In this document: positions 1 through 5,320 of the stretch, in pieces | Numbering within the stretch: the first letter of the stretch is position 1 | Layout of the letters: every line of letters starts with the position of its first letter | From: Bryobacterales bacterium | GTDB taxonomy: Bacteria > Acidobacteriota > Terriglobia > Bryobacterales > Bryobacteraceae | NCBI GenBank assembly: GCA_025353235.1 | Contig: JANXQZ010000998.1 | Location: forward strand, 1-5,320 | Length of the DNA: 5,320 nucleotides | Reading direction: 5' to 3' | The notes under the pieces: generated by a model | Database searches by the model: none | Told to the model about the DNA's origin: nothing | What the model saw: the letters and a program-made list of their open reading frames with translations, nothing else | Made by a program: the position numbers and the translations under genes

Positions 1-132
1 GATCTCGCCGGGAGACATGGGCTTTTGTTTCAGATCGACGAGTTGGATTGCGGCGCGGCGCTCCTTGAAGAAGCGTTCGGCGGCGCGGGTGGCTGGCGAG
101 TTCTTGACTCCGAATATCTGGATGTTTTGCAA
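1..132 (-). CDS. ArsC/Spx-like thioredoxin-fold protein, N-terminal 44 residues (runs off left edge)
   Basis: The minus strand stays open from a TTG at 130-132 to the window edge and gives 44 residues beginning LQNIQIFGVKNSPATRAAER. The beta strand NIQIFGVK, the following N-S-P-x-T-R turn, the helix ERFFKERR and the later LVDLKQKPMSPGE segment match the start of the ArsC/Spx/YffB family, small thioredoxin-fold proteins of about 110-120 residues. In classical members the turn carries a redox cysteine (K-N-C-x-x-x-R); here residue 12 is serine. Classical arsenate reduction by that cysteine is therefore doubtful, and a non-catalytic or regulatory role is possible. The TTG directly follows the TAG of the SH3 lipoprotein gene with zero spacing, with AGGCG at 137-141 as a weak ribosome site. 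Translational coupling with that gene is likely. No ATG lies before residue 39, and the conserved strand starts at residue 3, so TTG is the sensible start. The family call is fairly sure, the function is not. Confidence 0.72.
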   Translation of the reverse strand, partial: MQNIQIFGVKNSPATRAAERFFKERRAAIQLVDLKQKPMSPGEI

Positions 133-1362
133 CTATCGCCTAAACAGTTTTGTCACTCGCGATTTCATCGACTCGAACCACCCCTGCGCTTTCTGCTCCG
201 GCTGAGCGCTGGCCACCGCTAAACTCGGCTGAGACTGCGACTCGTTTGCGGGCGGGGCGTCATATGGCTCAGTGTCTCGCAGGATCACGCGATAGCCGTT
301 ATACGTATAGGTCTTCCTCGCCAGTTTGCCGTCGTCCTCGAGAATAAGAGTGAACGTGGGCGTTTCCCCCGCGTTGTTCACGATCACGGGGTAGTGCCCG
401 GTCACGTTTCTTTGGATGTATGCCGTCTCGTAGCGATGATGCCGCTTGCTCCAAATGAAGAAGCGGAAGCTGTCGAATTCGTAGTCTTGAGGACCTTTCC
501 CAATCGTGGTCCAGAGCCAATTGTGCTTTAGCTGGCCTTCATCCTGCACGTCGCCAAGCGAAAAATAAGACGTGATCCGGTGGCCCTCGGCATATTGGGC
601 AACGTCGTCGGGGATGGCCATATTCACCATGCGCGAGAGAATCCAGCCAACGCGTCCGTCTTTAGTGCGAATCAGGCTCCAATCGTCCAAGCGGATCGGC
701 TGCGGCGGGGGTGCGTTCGGCTTCGCAACCAGTTCCTCGCGGGGATCGGGAAGCTTCTTAGGCGAACGGGACATCTCAAGCCAATCGCGAGGCAGCTTCG
801 GAGCAGAGGGCATGGGCGGCGGCGGTACTTTATTCGACGACTTTTCCTTCCTCTTGCGCTGGGTGCGAGGGCGCGGCGCGGGACTTGGCGTCGGTGTCGC
901 GGCTTGCGTGCGCGGCGTCACCTTGTGGCCGATTACGTCGATCTTGCCGCCTTCGGGGATCTGCAGAAAGCTGGGCGAGGTGCGGCTCGGCTCGGTATGC
1001 ACATTGAGGGCTTCAAATGTGGTTCCCACGCCTTGAGAAGGGTAAGCCGCCGCCCTCTCGGCGATGTGCCGGAGATCGGCCATTTGCTCGGGAGTCAAGA
1101 GCTCATGGACGTCGGTCCAGCCGGCGATGCCGCCTGCCGTTCTCACCTTGATGAAGCGCCTCTTGAACTCTAGGATTTCAAGAGGTTCGCCATGGTGCAC
1201 GGTGGCCGAAACAGTCGCTTTGGAACTCAGTTCCTGGCGCAGGGCGAGCGTTGTGGGTCCGACAAACGCCTGGCCGATGGCGGGAGTTCGGTCCTGTTGC
1301 GTACCGCAGGAAATCAGAAGCGCACAAACTGCCGTGGTACCAAGGCTTCGGAAAGAGATCAC
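133..1362 (-). CDS. Putative lipoprotein with two SH3b-like segments and a Pro/Lys-rich linker
   Basis: This 409-residue protein begins at GTG (1360-1362). The N-terminus, MISFRSLGTTAVCALLISCG, has a hydrophobic stretch ending in a lipobox-like L-I-S-C with Cys19, so it is probably a lipid-anchored envelope protein. Residues about 32-90 form an SH3b-like unit (LALRQEL, then GEPLEILEFKRRFIKVRTAGGIAGWT, with the typical closing G-W). A second unit starts at about 112-147 (ALNVHTEPSRTSP, GGKIDVIGHKV) and appears to resume at about 226-250 (DDWSLIRTKDGRVGWILSRMV). About 80 Pro-, Lys- and Arg-rich residues (148-225) lie between its strands. Residues about 255-365 are rich in aromatics and predicted beta strands (WLWTTIGKG, FRFFIWSKRHHRYETAYI, YNGYRVILRD) and match no domain I can name. 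The C-terminal tail is Gln/Ala-rich and then basic. Bacterial SH3 domains often bind peptidoglycan or cell-wall peptides; that role here is inference. AGGAG at 1376-1380 lies 13 nt upstream of the GTG, a long spacing, but no other start codon is in frame between them. Confidence 0.82.
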   Translation of the reverse strand: MISFRSLGTTAVCALLISCGTQQDRTPAIGQAFVGPTTLALRQELSSKATVSATVHHGEPLEILEFKRRFIKVRTAGGIAGWTDVHELLTPEQMADLRHIAERAAAYPSQGVGTTFEALNVHTEPSRTSPSFLQIPEGGKIDVIGHKVTPRTQAATPTPSPAPRPRTQRKRKEKSSNKVPPPPMPSAPKLPRDWLEMSRSPKKLPDPREELVAKPNAPPPQPIRLDDWSLIRTKDGRVGWILSRMVNMAIPDDVAQYAEGHRITSYFSLGDVQDEGQLKHNWLWTTIGKGPQDYEFDSFRFFIWSKRHHRYETAYIQRNVTGHYPVIVNNAGETPTFTLILEDDGKLARKTYTYNGYRVILRDTEPYDAPPANESQSQPSLAVASAQPEQKAQGWFESMKSRVTKLFRR

Positions 1363-1413
1363 ACTTTGAACGAATCTCCTGTTAGTGTATCAGTAGTGGC
1401 CGAAAACGAACGG
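1363..1413. promoter_or_regulatory. Short divergent intergenic region, candidate promoters both ways
   Basis: These 51 bp separate the starts of the minus-strand lipoprotein gene and the plus-strand CXXC protein gene, so they should hold at least part of both promoters. On the plus strand TTGAAC (1366-1371) and TATCAG (1388-1393) are 16 bp apart, each matching 4 of 6 positions of the sigma-70 consensus. They would start RNA shortly before the GTG at 1414. On the minus strand a TACACT-like -10 (plus-strand agtgta, 1384-1389) precedes the AGGAG, with only a poor -35 upstream. Both matches are weak and rest on eye inspection only. Confidence 0.25.
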
Positions 1414-1548
1414 GTGTCTCTGGACCTATATTGCCCAGAGTGCAAACTGCCGGTTCCAGATCCGCTCGTTTGCGGCGATTGTACTAGCGTCATCTGCCGA
1501 CGCTGCGGCACGCCGCTGGAGCGGGTTGACGAGCTCGGAATCGGCTAA
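1414..1548 (+). CDS. 44-residue protein with three CXXC pairs (zinc-ribbon-like), unknown function
   Basis: Reading from GTG at 1414, the protein starts VSLDLYCPECKLPVPDPL and ends RRCGTPLERVDELGIG. It has six cysteines in three pairs (C7/C10, C20/C23, C28/C31; spacing C-x2-C-x9-C-x2-C-x4-C-x2-C). Such knuckles normally bind zinc, and the size suggests a lone ribbon or rubredoxin-like module. It is cytoplasmic by the absence of a signal peptide. The regular cysteine spacing and the placement just before another good gene argue that it is real. The start is uncertain: GTG 1396 and TTG 1366 are also in frame, and none has a strong Shine-Dalgarno sequence, although TTG 1366 has AAGAGA upstream. 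I prefer 1414 because it leaves promoter room from the divergent lipoprotein gene and starts just before the conserved-looking part. The next gene begins 20 bp downstream, so the two are probably co-transcribed. No function can be assigned; a nucleic-acid or protein-binding role is only a guess. Confidence 0.7.
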   Translation: MSLDLYCPECKLPVPDPLVCGDCTSVICRRCGTPLERVDELGIG

Positions 1549-1553
1549 GTGGC

Positions 1554-1561
1554 AAGGAAAG
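1554..1561 (+). promoter_or_regulatory. Shine-Dalgarno site deciding the GTG start at 1569
   Basis: AAGGAAAG lies in the 20-bp gap after the stop of the CXXC protein and ends 7 nt before GTG 1569. The in-frame ATG at 1578 has no comparable site upstream. This supports GTG 1569 as the start and suggests translation from a shared mRNA. Confidence 0.6.
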
Positions 1562-1568
1562 TGCTTCG

Positions 1569-2072
1569 GTGTTAGTTATGAGGAATGCGATGTCATGCTC
1601 ATGCGCGTCCATAGCCCTGTATTTGGGCTTGGCGGCGAATTTTGCAATCGGCGCAACCATTCCAACCCCCCGCATTTACCTGACGAATGTGGAAGAGATT
1701 ACGTCTCGGATCGCTCAAACCGAGGACCGAAAACACTTAGATCTTCAGGATTACTCAGTTACACGCCGTTATGTGCTCCGAAATTCCCACCTTGGCGGAG
1801 ATACTTTTTTGACCGTTCGGTTCTCTTACCGCAAGGGCCAAGGCAAGACTTTTCAAGTGATCAACAGCCAGAACGCCGATGGCGGGGTGGCCGAACGTGT
1901 CGAGGGCCGAAGGCGTGATCACATCGCCGTATGCTTTGATGTCGGCATCGTTGAACCCGATGTTCTGCAGGAATTGCCGCAGAGTCTGGTTGCTGTGCCG
2001 AAGCCAAGGCACGCGATTGAAGCCGCCCCGCGCTTCGTTAATGATGGTGGGCGAGAACAGGTGCGTCTCTGA
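1569..2072 (+). CDS. Secreted protein of unknown function, 3'-truncated and read through into foreign antisense sequence
   Basis: The frame opens at GTG 1569 and closes at 2072 (167 residues), but only about the first 105 residues (to about 1883) look genuine. Residues 4-30 form a signal peptide (basic MRN, hydrophobic SIALYLGLAANFAIGA, likely cleavage near AIG-A). They are followed by a helix-like EEITSRIAQTED and a beta-rich part, YSVTRRYVLRNSHLGGD, FLTVRFSYRKGQGKTFQVI and then SQNADG. This alternating pattern recalls small exported acidobacterial proteins that I cannot name more precisely; a LolA-like fold is only a guess. Beyond about 1883 the reading frame is simply the complement of the receptor gene on the other strand (Arg-, Val- and Gly-rich, no family features). 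The natural C-terminus is therefore missing. The gene follows the CXXC protein in a probable two-gene operon. Whether the truncated product is made or stable is unknown. It could also be called a pseudogene. Confidence 0.6.
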   Translation: MLVMRNAMSCSCASIALYLGLAANFAIGATIPTPRIYLTNVEEITSRIAQTEDRKHLDLQDYSVTRRYVLRNSHLGGDTFLTVRFSYRKGQGKTFQVINSQNADGGVAERVEGRRRDHIAVCFDVGIVEPDVLQELPQSLVAVPKPRHAIEAAPRFVNDGGREQVRL

Positions 2073-3494
2073 GAGCGAGAGCGTCTGGTTGCTGCGTTCG
2101 TTCTGGGTCAAACCCAGGGGCGTGAACGGAGTGGCCACATCGGCACTTGCAAAAACCTGATTTTGACCATTGTAAACGGCATAAAATCGGTCCTTCTCGC
2201 GAAAGTCGTGGTCCACGCGCAGAGTGCCTAAGTCGCGGCGGGTAGTGCCCGGCGCATTGGTGAAGTAATCCACCAGCCTTCCATTGCTCGGGTTAATCGG
2301 CGCGTTCGGACTCGTCTGCGGAAAATAAAGTTGGATCAGCTTCGCGGTATCGGGATTCAGCAAGCGCTGGGGAATCTGGATGAAGCGCTGCCCCAACCCC
2401 CCAACCGTATACTGCGCAACTTCGGCTGGCGTCAAGCTAACAGCCGCCGGCACCACTGGCTTCTTCGAATCGTTTAACAGTGAGAAGTTGCCAGCGAGCA
2501 AGGTCGCGTGCGGCAGGGAAGTAGAGTGCGTGTAGACCGGGCTGTTCAAGAAGCGCTTCTCGTACGCGGCGAAAAAATACGTGTTCTTCAGCTTCGGGAT
2601 CGGTCCGCCAAAGGAGCCGCCAAATTCATTCAGATTGAAGTAGGGATTGGGATAGGAAGACTGCGCGGGAGTCGGGGAAAAGTTCGCTTGTCCGATCTTG
2701 TCGTTTAAGCTCCAAGCCGCCAGAGCCGAGTTCTTGCTGTCGTAGAACAGGGAGCCGTGGTAACTCGACTGGCCGCGCCGAGTGGTGACGCGTATGTTGG
2801 CGATTCCGGCGTACTCGGCCGTGAAGCTGTTCGATAGTATTGTTAACTCGCCGATGCTCTCGAGTGAAGGCTGGCTGCTGGTTGGTTCGCCAAAAACGCC
2901 GCCGTTCGATCGCTGGCCATCCAGGGAAAAGCTGGCGCCGTAGCTCTGCGCGCCGATGAACTTTAGATTGCCATCCGCTTGTCCTTGGGTGATGTTCGGA
3001 TTCAAGTAGAGAAACGATTGGTAGTCGCGGCTGTCGCGAGGCAGTTCCGTCAATTGGAAATTGTTCAGCGTGCCGCTGATGGTGGGCGAGTCCGTTTGGA
3101 TGAGCGAAGCTTGCTCGTGGACGATCACGGACTCGCTCGATCGTGCCACTTCCAGTCGCCCATCCACGCGGGCGGTCTCGCCGGTGCGCAAGGTGACGCC
3201 TGAAATCTCGAGCGTGTTGAAGCCTGGAACCGAGATGGAGACCCGGTAGTCGCCGTATTTAAAGCCCGTGGCCTCGTACTCTCCGCTTTTGTTCGTATGA
3301 ACGACAATCCGCAAACCGGTGGAGAGGTCGGTGATGGTTACCGCAGCGTTGGGCACGGCCGCGCCGCTCGGGTCGGTGATGGTTCCTCGGATAGCATCGA
3401 GGTCCGTACCTTGGGCCAGCACGCAAGCCGGGATTGCCAGGACGGTGAGGAAGATCAAGAAGTAGCGAACGAAGGAGCGGATCAGTTTTTGCAT
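1755..3494 (-). CDS. Oar-like TonB-dependent receptor with carboxypeptidase-regulatory domain, C-terminal half missing
   Basis: Starting at ATG 3492-3494 (AGAGGG 5 nt upstream), the frame gives 579 residues. Residues 1-27 are a signal peptide (MQKLIRSFVRYFLIFLTVLA..CVLAQ). Residues about 33-113 are a carboxypeptidase-regulatory/Ig-like domain (IRGTITDPSGAAVPNAAVTI, TNKSGEYEATGF, GDYRVSISVPGF). A plug domain follows (about 120-235; LTELPRDSRDYQSFLYLNPN, SFSLDGQRSNG, ILSNSFTAEYAG, then IRVTTRRG). The barrel begins near 240 and carries the family hallmark FGGSFGGPIPKLKNTYFFAAYE. This is the Oar-type outer-membrane receptor common in Acidobacteriota, usually about 1000-1200 residues; its substrate is not predictable. 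Family-like sequence stops near FGHPAIGV (about residue 541). The last 35 residues, after LAV at 1863, are the antisense of the secreted protein on the plus strand. More than half of the barrel, including the C-terminal strand needed for membrane insertion, is therefore absent, and the product is very unlikely to be functional. It lies 66 bp after mnmE. Confidence 0.85.
   Translation of the reverse strand: MQKLIRSFVRYFLIFLTVLAIPACVLAQGTDLDAIRGTITDPSGAAVPNAAVTITDLSTGLRIVVHTNKSGEYEATGFKYGDYRVSISVPGFNTLEISGVTLRTGETARVDGRLEVARSSESVIVHEQASLIQTDSPTISGTLNNFQLTELPRDSRDYQSFLYLNPNITQGQADGNLKFIGAQSYGASFSLDGQRSNGGVFGEPTSSQPSLESIGELTILSNSFTAEYAGIANIRVTTRRGQSSYHGSLFYDSKNSALAAWSLNDKIGQANFSPTPAQSSYPNPYFNLNEFGGSFGGPIPKLKNTYFFAAYEKRFLNSPVYTHSTSLPHATLLAGNFSLLNDSKKPVVPAAVSLTPAEVAQYTVGGLGQRFIQIPQRLLNPDTAKLIQLYFPQTSPNAPINPSNGRLVDYFTNAPGTTRRDLGTLRVDHDFREKDRFYAVYNGQNQVFASADVATPFTPLGLTQNERSNQTLSLSETHLFSPTIINEARGGFNRVPWLRHSNQTLRQFLQNIGFNDADIKAYGDVITPSALDTFGHPAIGVLAVDHLKSLALALAVREPNGQKSISAKVGISEHITACN
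1863..1890. other. Breakpoint joining two convergent 3'-truncated genes
   Basis: Coming from the left, plus-strand coding features of the secreted protein run to about 1883 (SQNADG). Coming from the right, minus-strand receptor features run to about 1875-1863 (GHPAIGVLAV). Past this interval each frame is only the shadow of the other gene. The interval itself reads plausibly in both genes, which suggests a few shared bases (around GCCGATGGC, 1875-1883) at the join. A deletion, another rearrangement, or an assembly error would all look like this; the sequence alone does not decide. Confidence 0.5.
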
Positions 3495-3499
3495 GCAAG

Positions 3500-3505
3500 C
3501 CCTCT
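3500..3505 (-). promoter_or_regulatory. Shine-Dalgarno site of the Oar-like receptor
   Basis: On the minus strand AGAGGG sits 5 nt before ATG 3492-3494. It selects this ATG, which directly precedes the signal peptide, over the longer in-frame reading from 3533 that would add 13 residues of no signal-peptide character. Confidence 0.55.
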
Positions 3506-3560
3506 GAGTGTCAACTTGATGGCAAACTAACACAAAGGAAACTTAGAACGCAAGCGGACC

Positions 3561-4925
3561 CTACTTGCCGATGCAGAACGTGGAGAATATTCTATTCAAG
3601 ATATCGTCGGCGCTCGTAGCTCCGGTGATGCCGTCAATCGGCCTAAGCGCGGCGTAAAGATCCAGCAGTAGCATCTCATGCGGGATGCCGACTTCCACTG
3701 CCTTCGCAGCTTGCTCCAGCGCTTCCAGGCTTTCGCTCAGCAGCCGTTCATGGCGCAGGCTGGTGATGAATCCAGACTCTTCCCCTTCAATCGCACTTGG
3801 CCGGATGCGCTCTCGCAATTCCGCGATGCCTTCGCCGGTCACCGCCGAGACGTGCAGCATATCCGCTCCAACTTCGGCTCTTCGCGGCAGATCGGATTTA
3901 TTACCCGCCACCAGGCAGCGTCCGTGCGCTCTTGCCCGCTCTATTAACGCAACGTCCGCAGGTTCCATCGGCGACGAGAGATCGATTACCACCAGGGTCA
4001 AATTCGCGTCCGCCATCGCTTGATAGCTGCGCTCGATTCCAAGCGTCTCCACCAAATCCTGGCCCGCGCGAATGCCCGCCGTGTCCACCAGCTTCACGGG
4101 GATGCCGCCGATGGAAGCAACCTCGGAGACCAGGTCGCGCGTGGTGCCGGGGATGTCTGTAACGATCGCGCGGTCCTGCTCCAAGAGGCGGTTAAACAGG
4201 CTGCTCTTTCCCACGTTGGGGCGTCCCACGATCGCGAGCGTCAAGCCCGAATGGACCAGCTTGCCGTAATCGAACGATGCGATCAGCTTGGCCACCCCGG
4301 CGCGGATTGGCGCAAGCCGTCTCAGGATTTCGTCTGCCGGTGCCACGCTGATGTCGTCTTCGGCGAAATCGATGCCCGCTTCGAGCAGCGCGATCAGTTC
4401 CAGCAGCGGCTCTTTGATGGGACGAATCCGCCGCGAGACCGAACCTTCTACCTGCTGCGCCGCAACTCTCGCCTGATAGAGCGTGGTGGATTCAATCAGA
4501 TCGCGCACTGCTTCCGATTGGGGCAGGTCAATGCGTCCATTCACGTATGCGCGAAGAGTGAATTCACCGGGCTCGGCCAGTCGCGCTCCCAACTCGCAGG
4601 CACGCTCGACGCAGAAGCGCAGCACGACAGGCGACCCGTGACAAGCGATCTCAATCACGTCCTCGGCGGTATACGATCTCGGTGCGGCAAAAAAGGTGGC
4701 GACCACTTGATCGATCACCGCTCCATTCGCGTCCAGCAGTTCGGCATACGAAGCTGTCCACGACTTCCATTCGTGGCTAGAACCAAATCGGAGCATCTGG
4801 TCTGCAATGGATCGGGACCCGACACCCGAGATCCGAATGACACCGATACCCGCGCGCCCCAGCGGCGTTGCAATCGCGACAATCGTGTCCTGAAGCTGCA
4901 CTCTGTCTTGTTGTGGGGCAGCCAA
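3561..4925 (-). CDS. mnmE: tRNA uridine-5-carboxymethylaminomethyl(34) synthesis GTPase MnmE (TrmE)
   Basis: MnmE is a GTPase that, with MnmG, adds the (carboxymethyl)aminomethyl group to the wobble uridine U34 of certain tRNAs in the cytoplasm. The 454 residues cover the whole family length. The N-terminal formyl-folate-binding domain includes [20 protein letters not shown] (13-32), CHGSPVVL and [13 protein letters not shown] (119-131). A helical domain follows. The inserted G domain has GRPNVGKSS (234-242, G1), DIPGTTRD (257-264, G2), DTAG (281-284, G3) and NKSD (342-345, G4). The C-terminus ends IFSTFCIGK with the conserved cysteine (Cys451). No key residue is missing. The longest start is TTG at 4923-4925, with AGGA directly touching it (too close for a normal ribosome site). 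GTG at 4899-4901, eight codons later (giving V-Q-L-Q-D-T-I-V), matches the usual MnmE start better, so the true start may be there. mnmG is not in the window. The upstream neighbour is murJ and the downstream one the receptor. Confidence 0.97.
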   Translation of the reverse strand: MAAPQQDRVQLQDTIVAIATPLGRAGIGVIRISGVGSRSIADQMLRFGSSHEWKSWTASYAELLDANGAVIDQVVATFFAAPRSYTAEDVIEIACHGSPVVLRFCVERACELGARLAEPGEFTLRAYVNGRIDLPQSEAVRDLIESTTLYQARVAAQQVEGSVSRRIRPIKEPLLELIALLEAGIDFAEDDISVAPADEILRRLAPIRAGVAKLIASFDYGKLVHSGLTLAIVGRPNVGKSSLFNRLLEQDRAIVTDIPGTTRDLVSEVASIGGIPVKLVDTAGIRAGQDLVETLGIERSYQAMADANLTLVVIDLSSPMEPADVALIERARAHGRCLVAGNKSDLPRRAEVGADMLHVSAVTGEGIAELRERIRPSAIEGEESGFITSLRHERLLSESLEALEQAAKAVEVGIPHEMLLLDLYAALRPIDGITGATSADDILNRIFSTFCIGK

Positions 4926-4935
4926 TCCTGGCTGC
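4918..4935 (-). other. Hairpin covering the TTG start region of mnmE
   Basis: GCAGCCA (4918-4924) pairs with TGGCTGC (4929-4935) around a 4-nt loop. In the mnmE transcript this 7-bp stem would hide the TTG candidate at 4923-4925 and leave the AGGA partly in the loop. If the start is the GTG at 4899-4901, the hairpin lies just upstream in the leader. A regulatory effect is inference. Confidence 0.45.
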
Positions 4936-4954
4936 AGCCGCCTTTTAGGCGGCT
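4936..4954 (-). other. Strong hairpin between murJ stop and mnmE
   Basis: AGCCGCCT (4936-4943) is perfectly complementary to AGGCGGCT (4947-4954) with a 3-nt loop, an 8-bp GC-rich stem starting 4 bp after the murJ stop codon. No run of T follows on either strand, so it is not a standard intrinsic terminator. It may be an RNA-stability or processing element, or an attenuating structure. It abuts the next hairpin with no gap. Confidence 0.5.
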
Positions 4955-4958
4955 CAAG

Positions 4959-5320
4959 CTAGCGCTTAAGCCGACGCATGATCGGACCCAGCACCGACTT
5001 GGTAGCCAGTTCCAGCTCGGTCACCCGCAGCAGCCTGCACGTCCCATACAGCACAAACAAACCTACCGGAATCGACGCGCCCAGATCAAGCAATCGACCC
5101 CCTCTCCCAATCCCGGCAACCCCGCGAATGGCATGGCTTGAAGCATAGACCGCGACGCCCATCACCACCGACGCCAACAAAATCTTCAAAATGCTCCCCA
5201 ACAATTCCCGCCCGTACACCCCGCCCACCTTGCGGCTCAACACAAAGAACAACACAATCGACCCGAAAATTGCGACCGCCGAAGTAGAAAGCGCCAGCCC
5301 TGCATGCCCCAGCCCCGTGG
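4959..5320 (-). CDS. murJ: Lipid II flippase MurJ (MviN family), C-terminal fragment
   Basis: The minus-strand frame is open from the right edge to TAG at 4959-4961 and gives 119 complete codons, beginning TGLGHAGLALSTSAVAIFGS. The G-H-x-G-L-A-L-[AS]-x-S motif, followed by alternating hydrophobic helices, is typical of the last helices of MurJ/MviN, the inner-membrane flippase that moves lipid II to the periplasm for peptidoglycan synthesis. Three membrane segments are visible: AVAIFGSIVLFFVL, then ILKILLASVVMGVAVYASS, then SIPVGLFVLYGTCRLLRV. A basic cytoplasmic tail ends MRRLKR. Internal GTG codons such as 5253-5255 are not the start, because the frame and the family pattern continue upstream past the window edge. 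It precedes mnmE by about 33 bp, with two hairpins between. The family call is based on motif recall, and another member of the MATE-like/polysaccharide-exporter superfamily is a less likely alternative. Confidence 0.82.
   Translation of the reverse strand, partial: TGLGHAGLALSTSAVAIFGSIVLFFVLSRKVGGVYGRELLGSILKILLASVVMGVAVYASSHAIRGVAGIGRGGRLLDLGASIPVGLFVLYGTCRLLRVTELELATKSVLGPIMRRLKR

Noticed and set aside
572..1173. Plus-strand open frames of 154 and 197 codons opposite the SH3 lipoprotein gene
   Set aside because: They have low-complexity Arg/Gly/Leu composition and no motif, and the minus strand carries a lipobox and SH3-like pattern throughout.
1192..1413. N-terminal extension of the CXXC protein to 118 codons
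   Set aside because: The upstream part overlaps the start and signal sequence of the divergent lipoprotein gene and has no features. The genuine-looking part begins near 1414.
1490..1675. Minus-strand 61-codon frame across the two plus-strand genes
   Set aside because: It lies opposite the cysteine-pair gene and a signal peptide, and has no features of its own.
3507..3512. Minus-strand TTGACA, a perfect -35 match
   Set aside because: A -10 at 17 bp would fall inside the receptor coding sequence (CAAAAA, a poor match), so it cannot drive this gene with its own ribosome site. Treated as chance.
3495..3533. Earlier start of the Oar-like receptor, 13 codons upstream
   Set aside because: The ATG at 3492-3494 has its own Shine-Dalgarno and directly precedes a normal signal peptide. 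The extra residues would spoil it.
4936..4954. Hairpin as an intrinsic terminator of murJ
   Set aside because: The stem is good but there is no run of T on either side.
4020..5141. Plus-strand 373-codon open frame across mnmE and murJ
   Set aside because: It is the complement of two well-recognised genes, is rich in Arg, Gln and His, and shows no domain or motif. It is a shadow frame in GC-rich DNA.
1..5320. Mobile element, CRISPR, tRNA or defence system
   Set aside because: No transposase or integrase motif, terminal repeats, repeat-spacer pattern or tRNA-like fold was seen by eye on either strand.

Overview
The window looks like chromosomal DNA of a member of the Acidobacteriota, possibly the Solibacter/Bryobacter side. 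That assignment is an inference. It rests on an Oar-like TonB-dependent receptor with an N-terminal carboxypeptidase-regulatory domain (a family greatly expanded in that phylum), a GC-rich composition, and small secreted or zinc-ribbon proteins of a style familiar from it. No tRNA, rRNA, CRISPR array, insertion sequence or phage gene is visible.

Right-hand block (about 1863-5320, minus strand, read right to left): the C-terminal third of a MurJ/MviN lipid II flippase, then a complete 454-codon mnmE (tRNA-modification GTPase), then an Oar-like receptor that has lost its 3' half. murJ and mnmE are separated by about 33 bp that hold two directly abutting hairpins. mnmE and the receptor are separated by 66 bp with no visible terminator. 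The three could share a transcript, although the receptor has no evident functional link to the two housekeeping genes.

Left-hand block (1 to about 1883): a divergent pair of transcription units. On the minus strand is a lipoprotein with two SH3b-like segments, whose stop codon directly abuts a TTG start of an ArsC/Spx-like thioredoxin-fold protein that runs off the left edge. On the plus strand is a 44-residue protein with three CXXC pairs, followed 20 bp later by a secreted protein of unknown function, which has a good Shine-Dalgarno sequence and a signal peptide.

The two blocks meet at about 1863-1890. There the plus-strand secreted protein and the minus-strand receptor, which converge, each lose family-like sequence and run on into the antisense of the other. 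A single deletion that removed the 3' ends of two convergent genes, or an assembly join, would give exactly this picture. It is the most notable structural feature of the window. I see no convincing new defence, mobile or biosynthetic system here.
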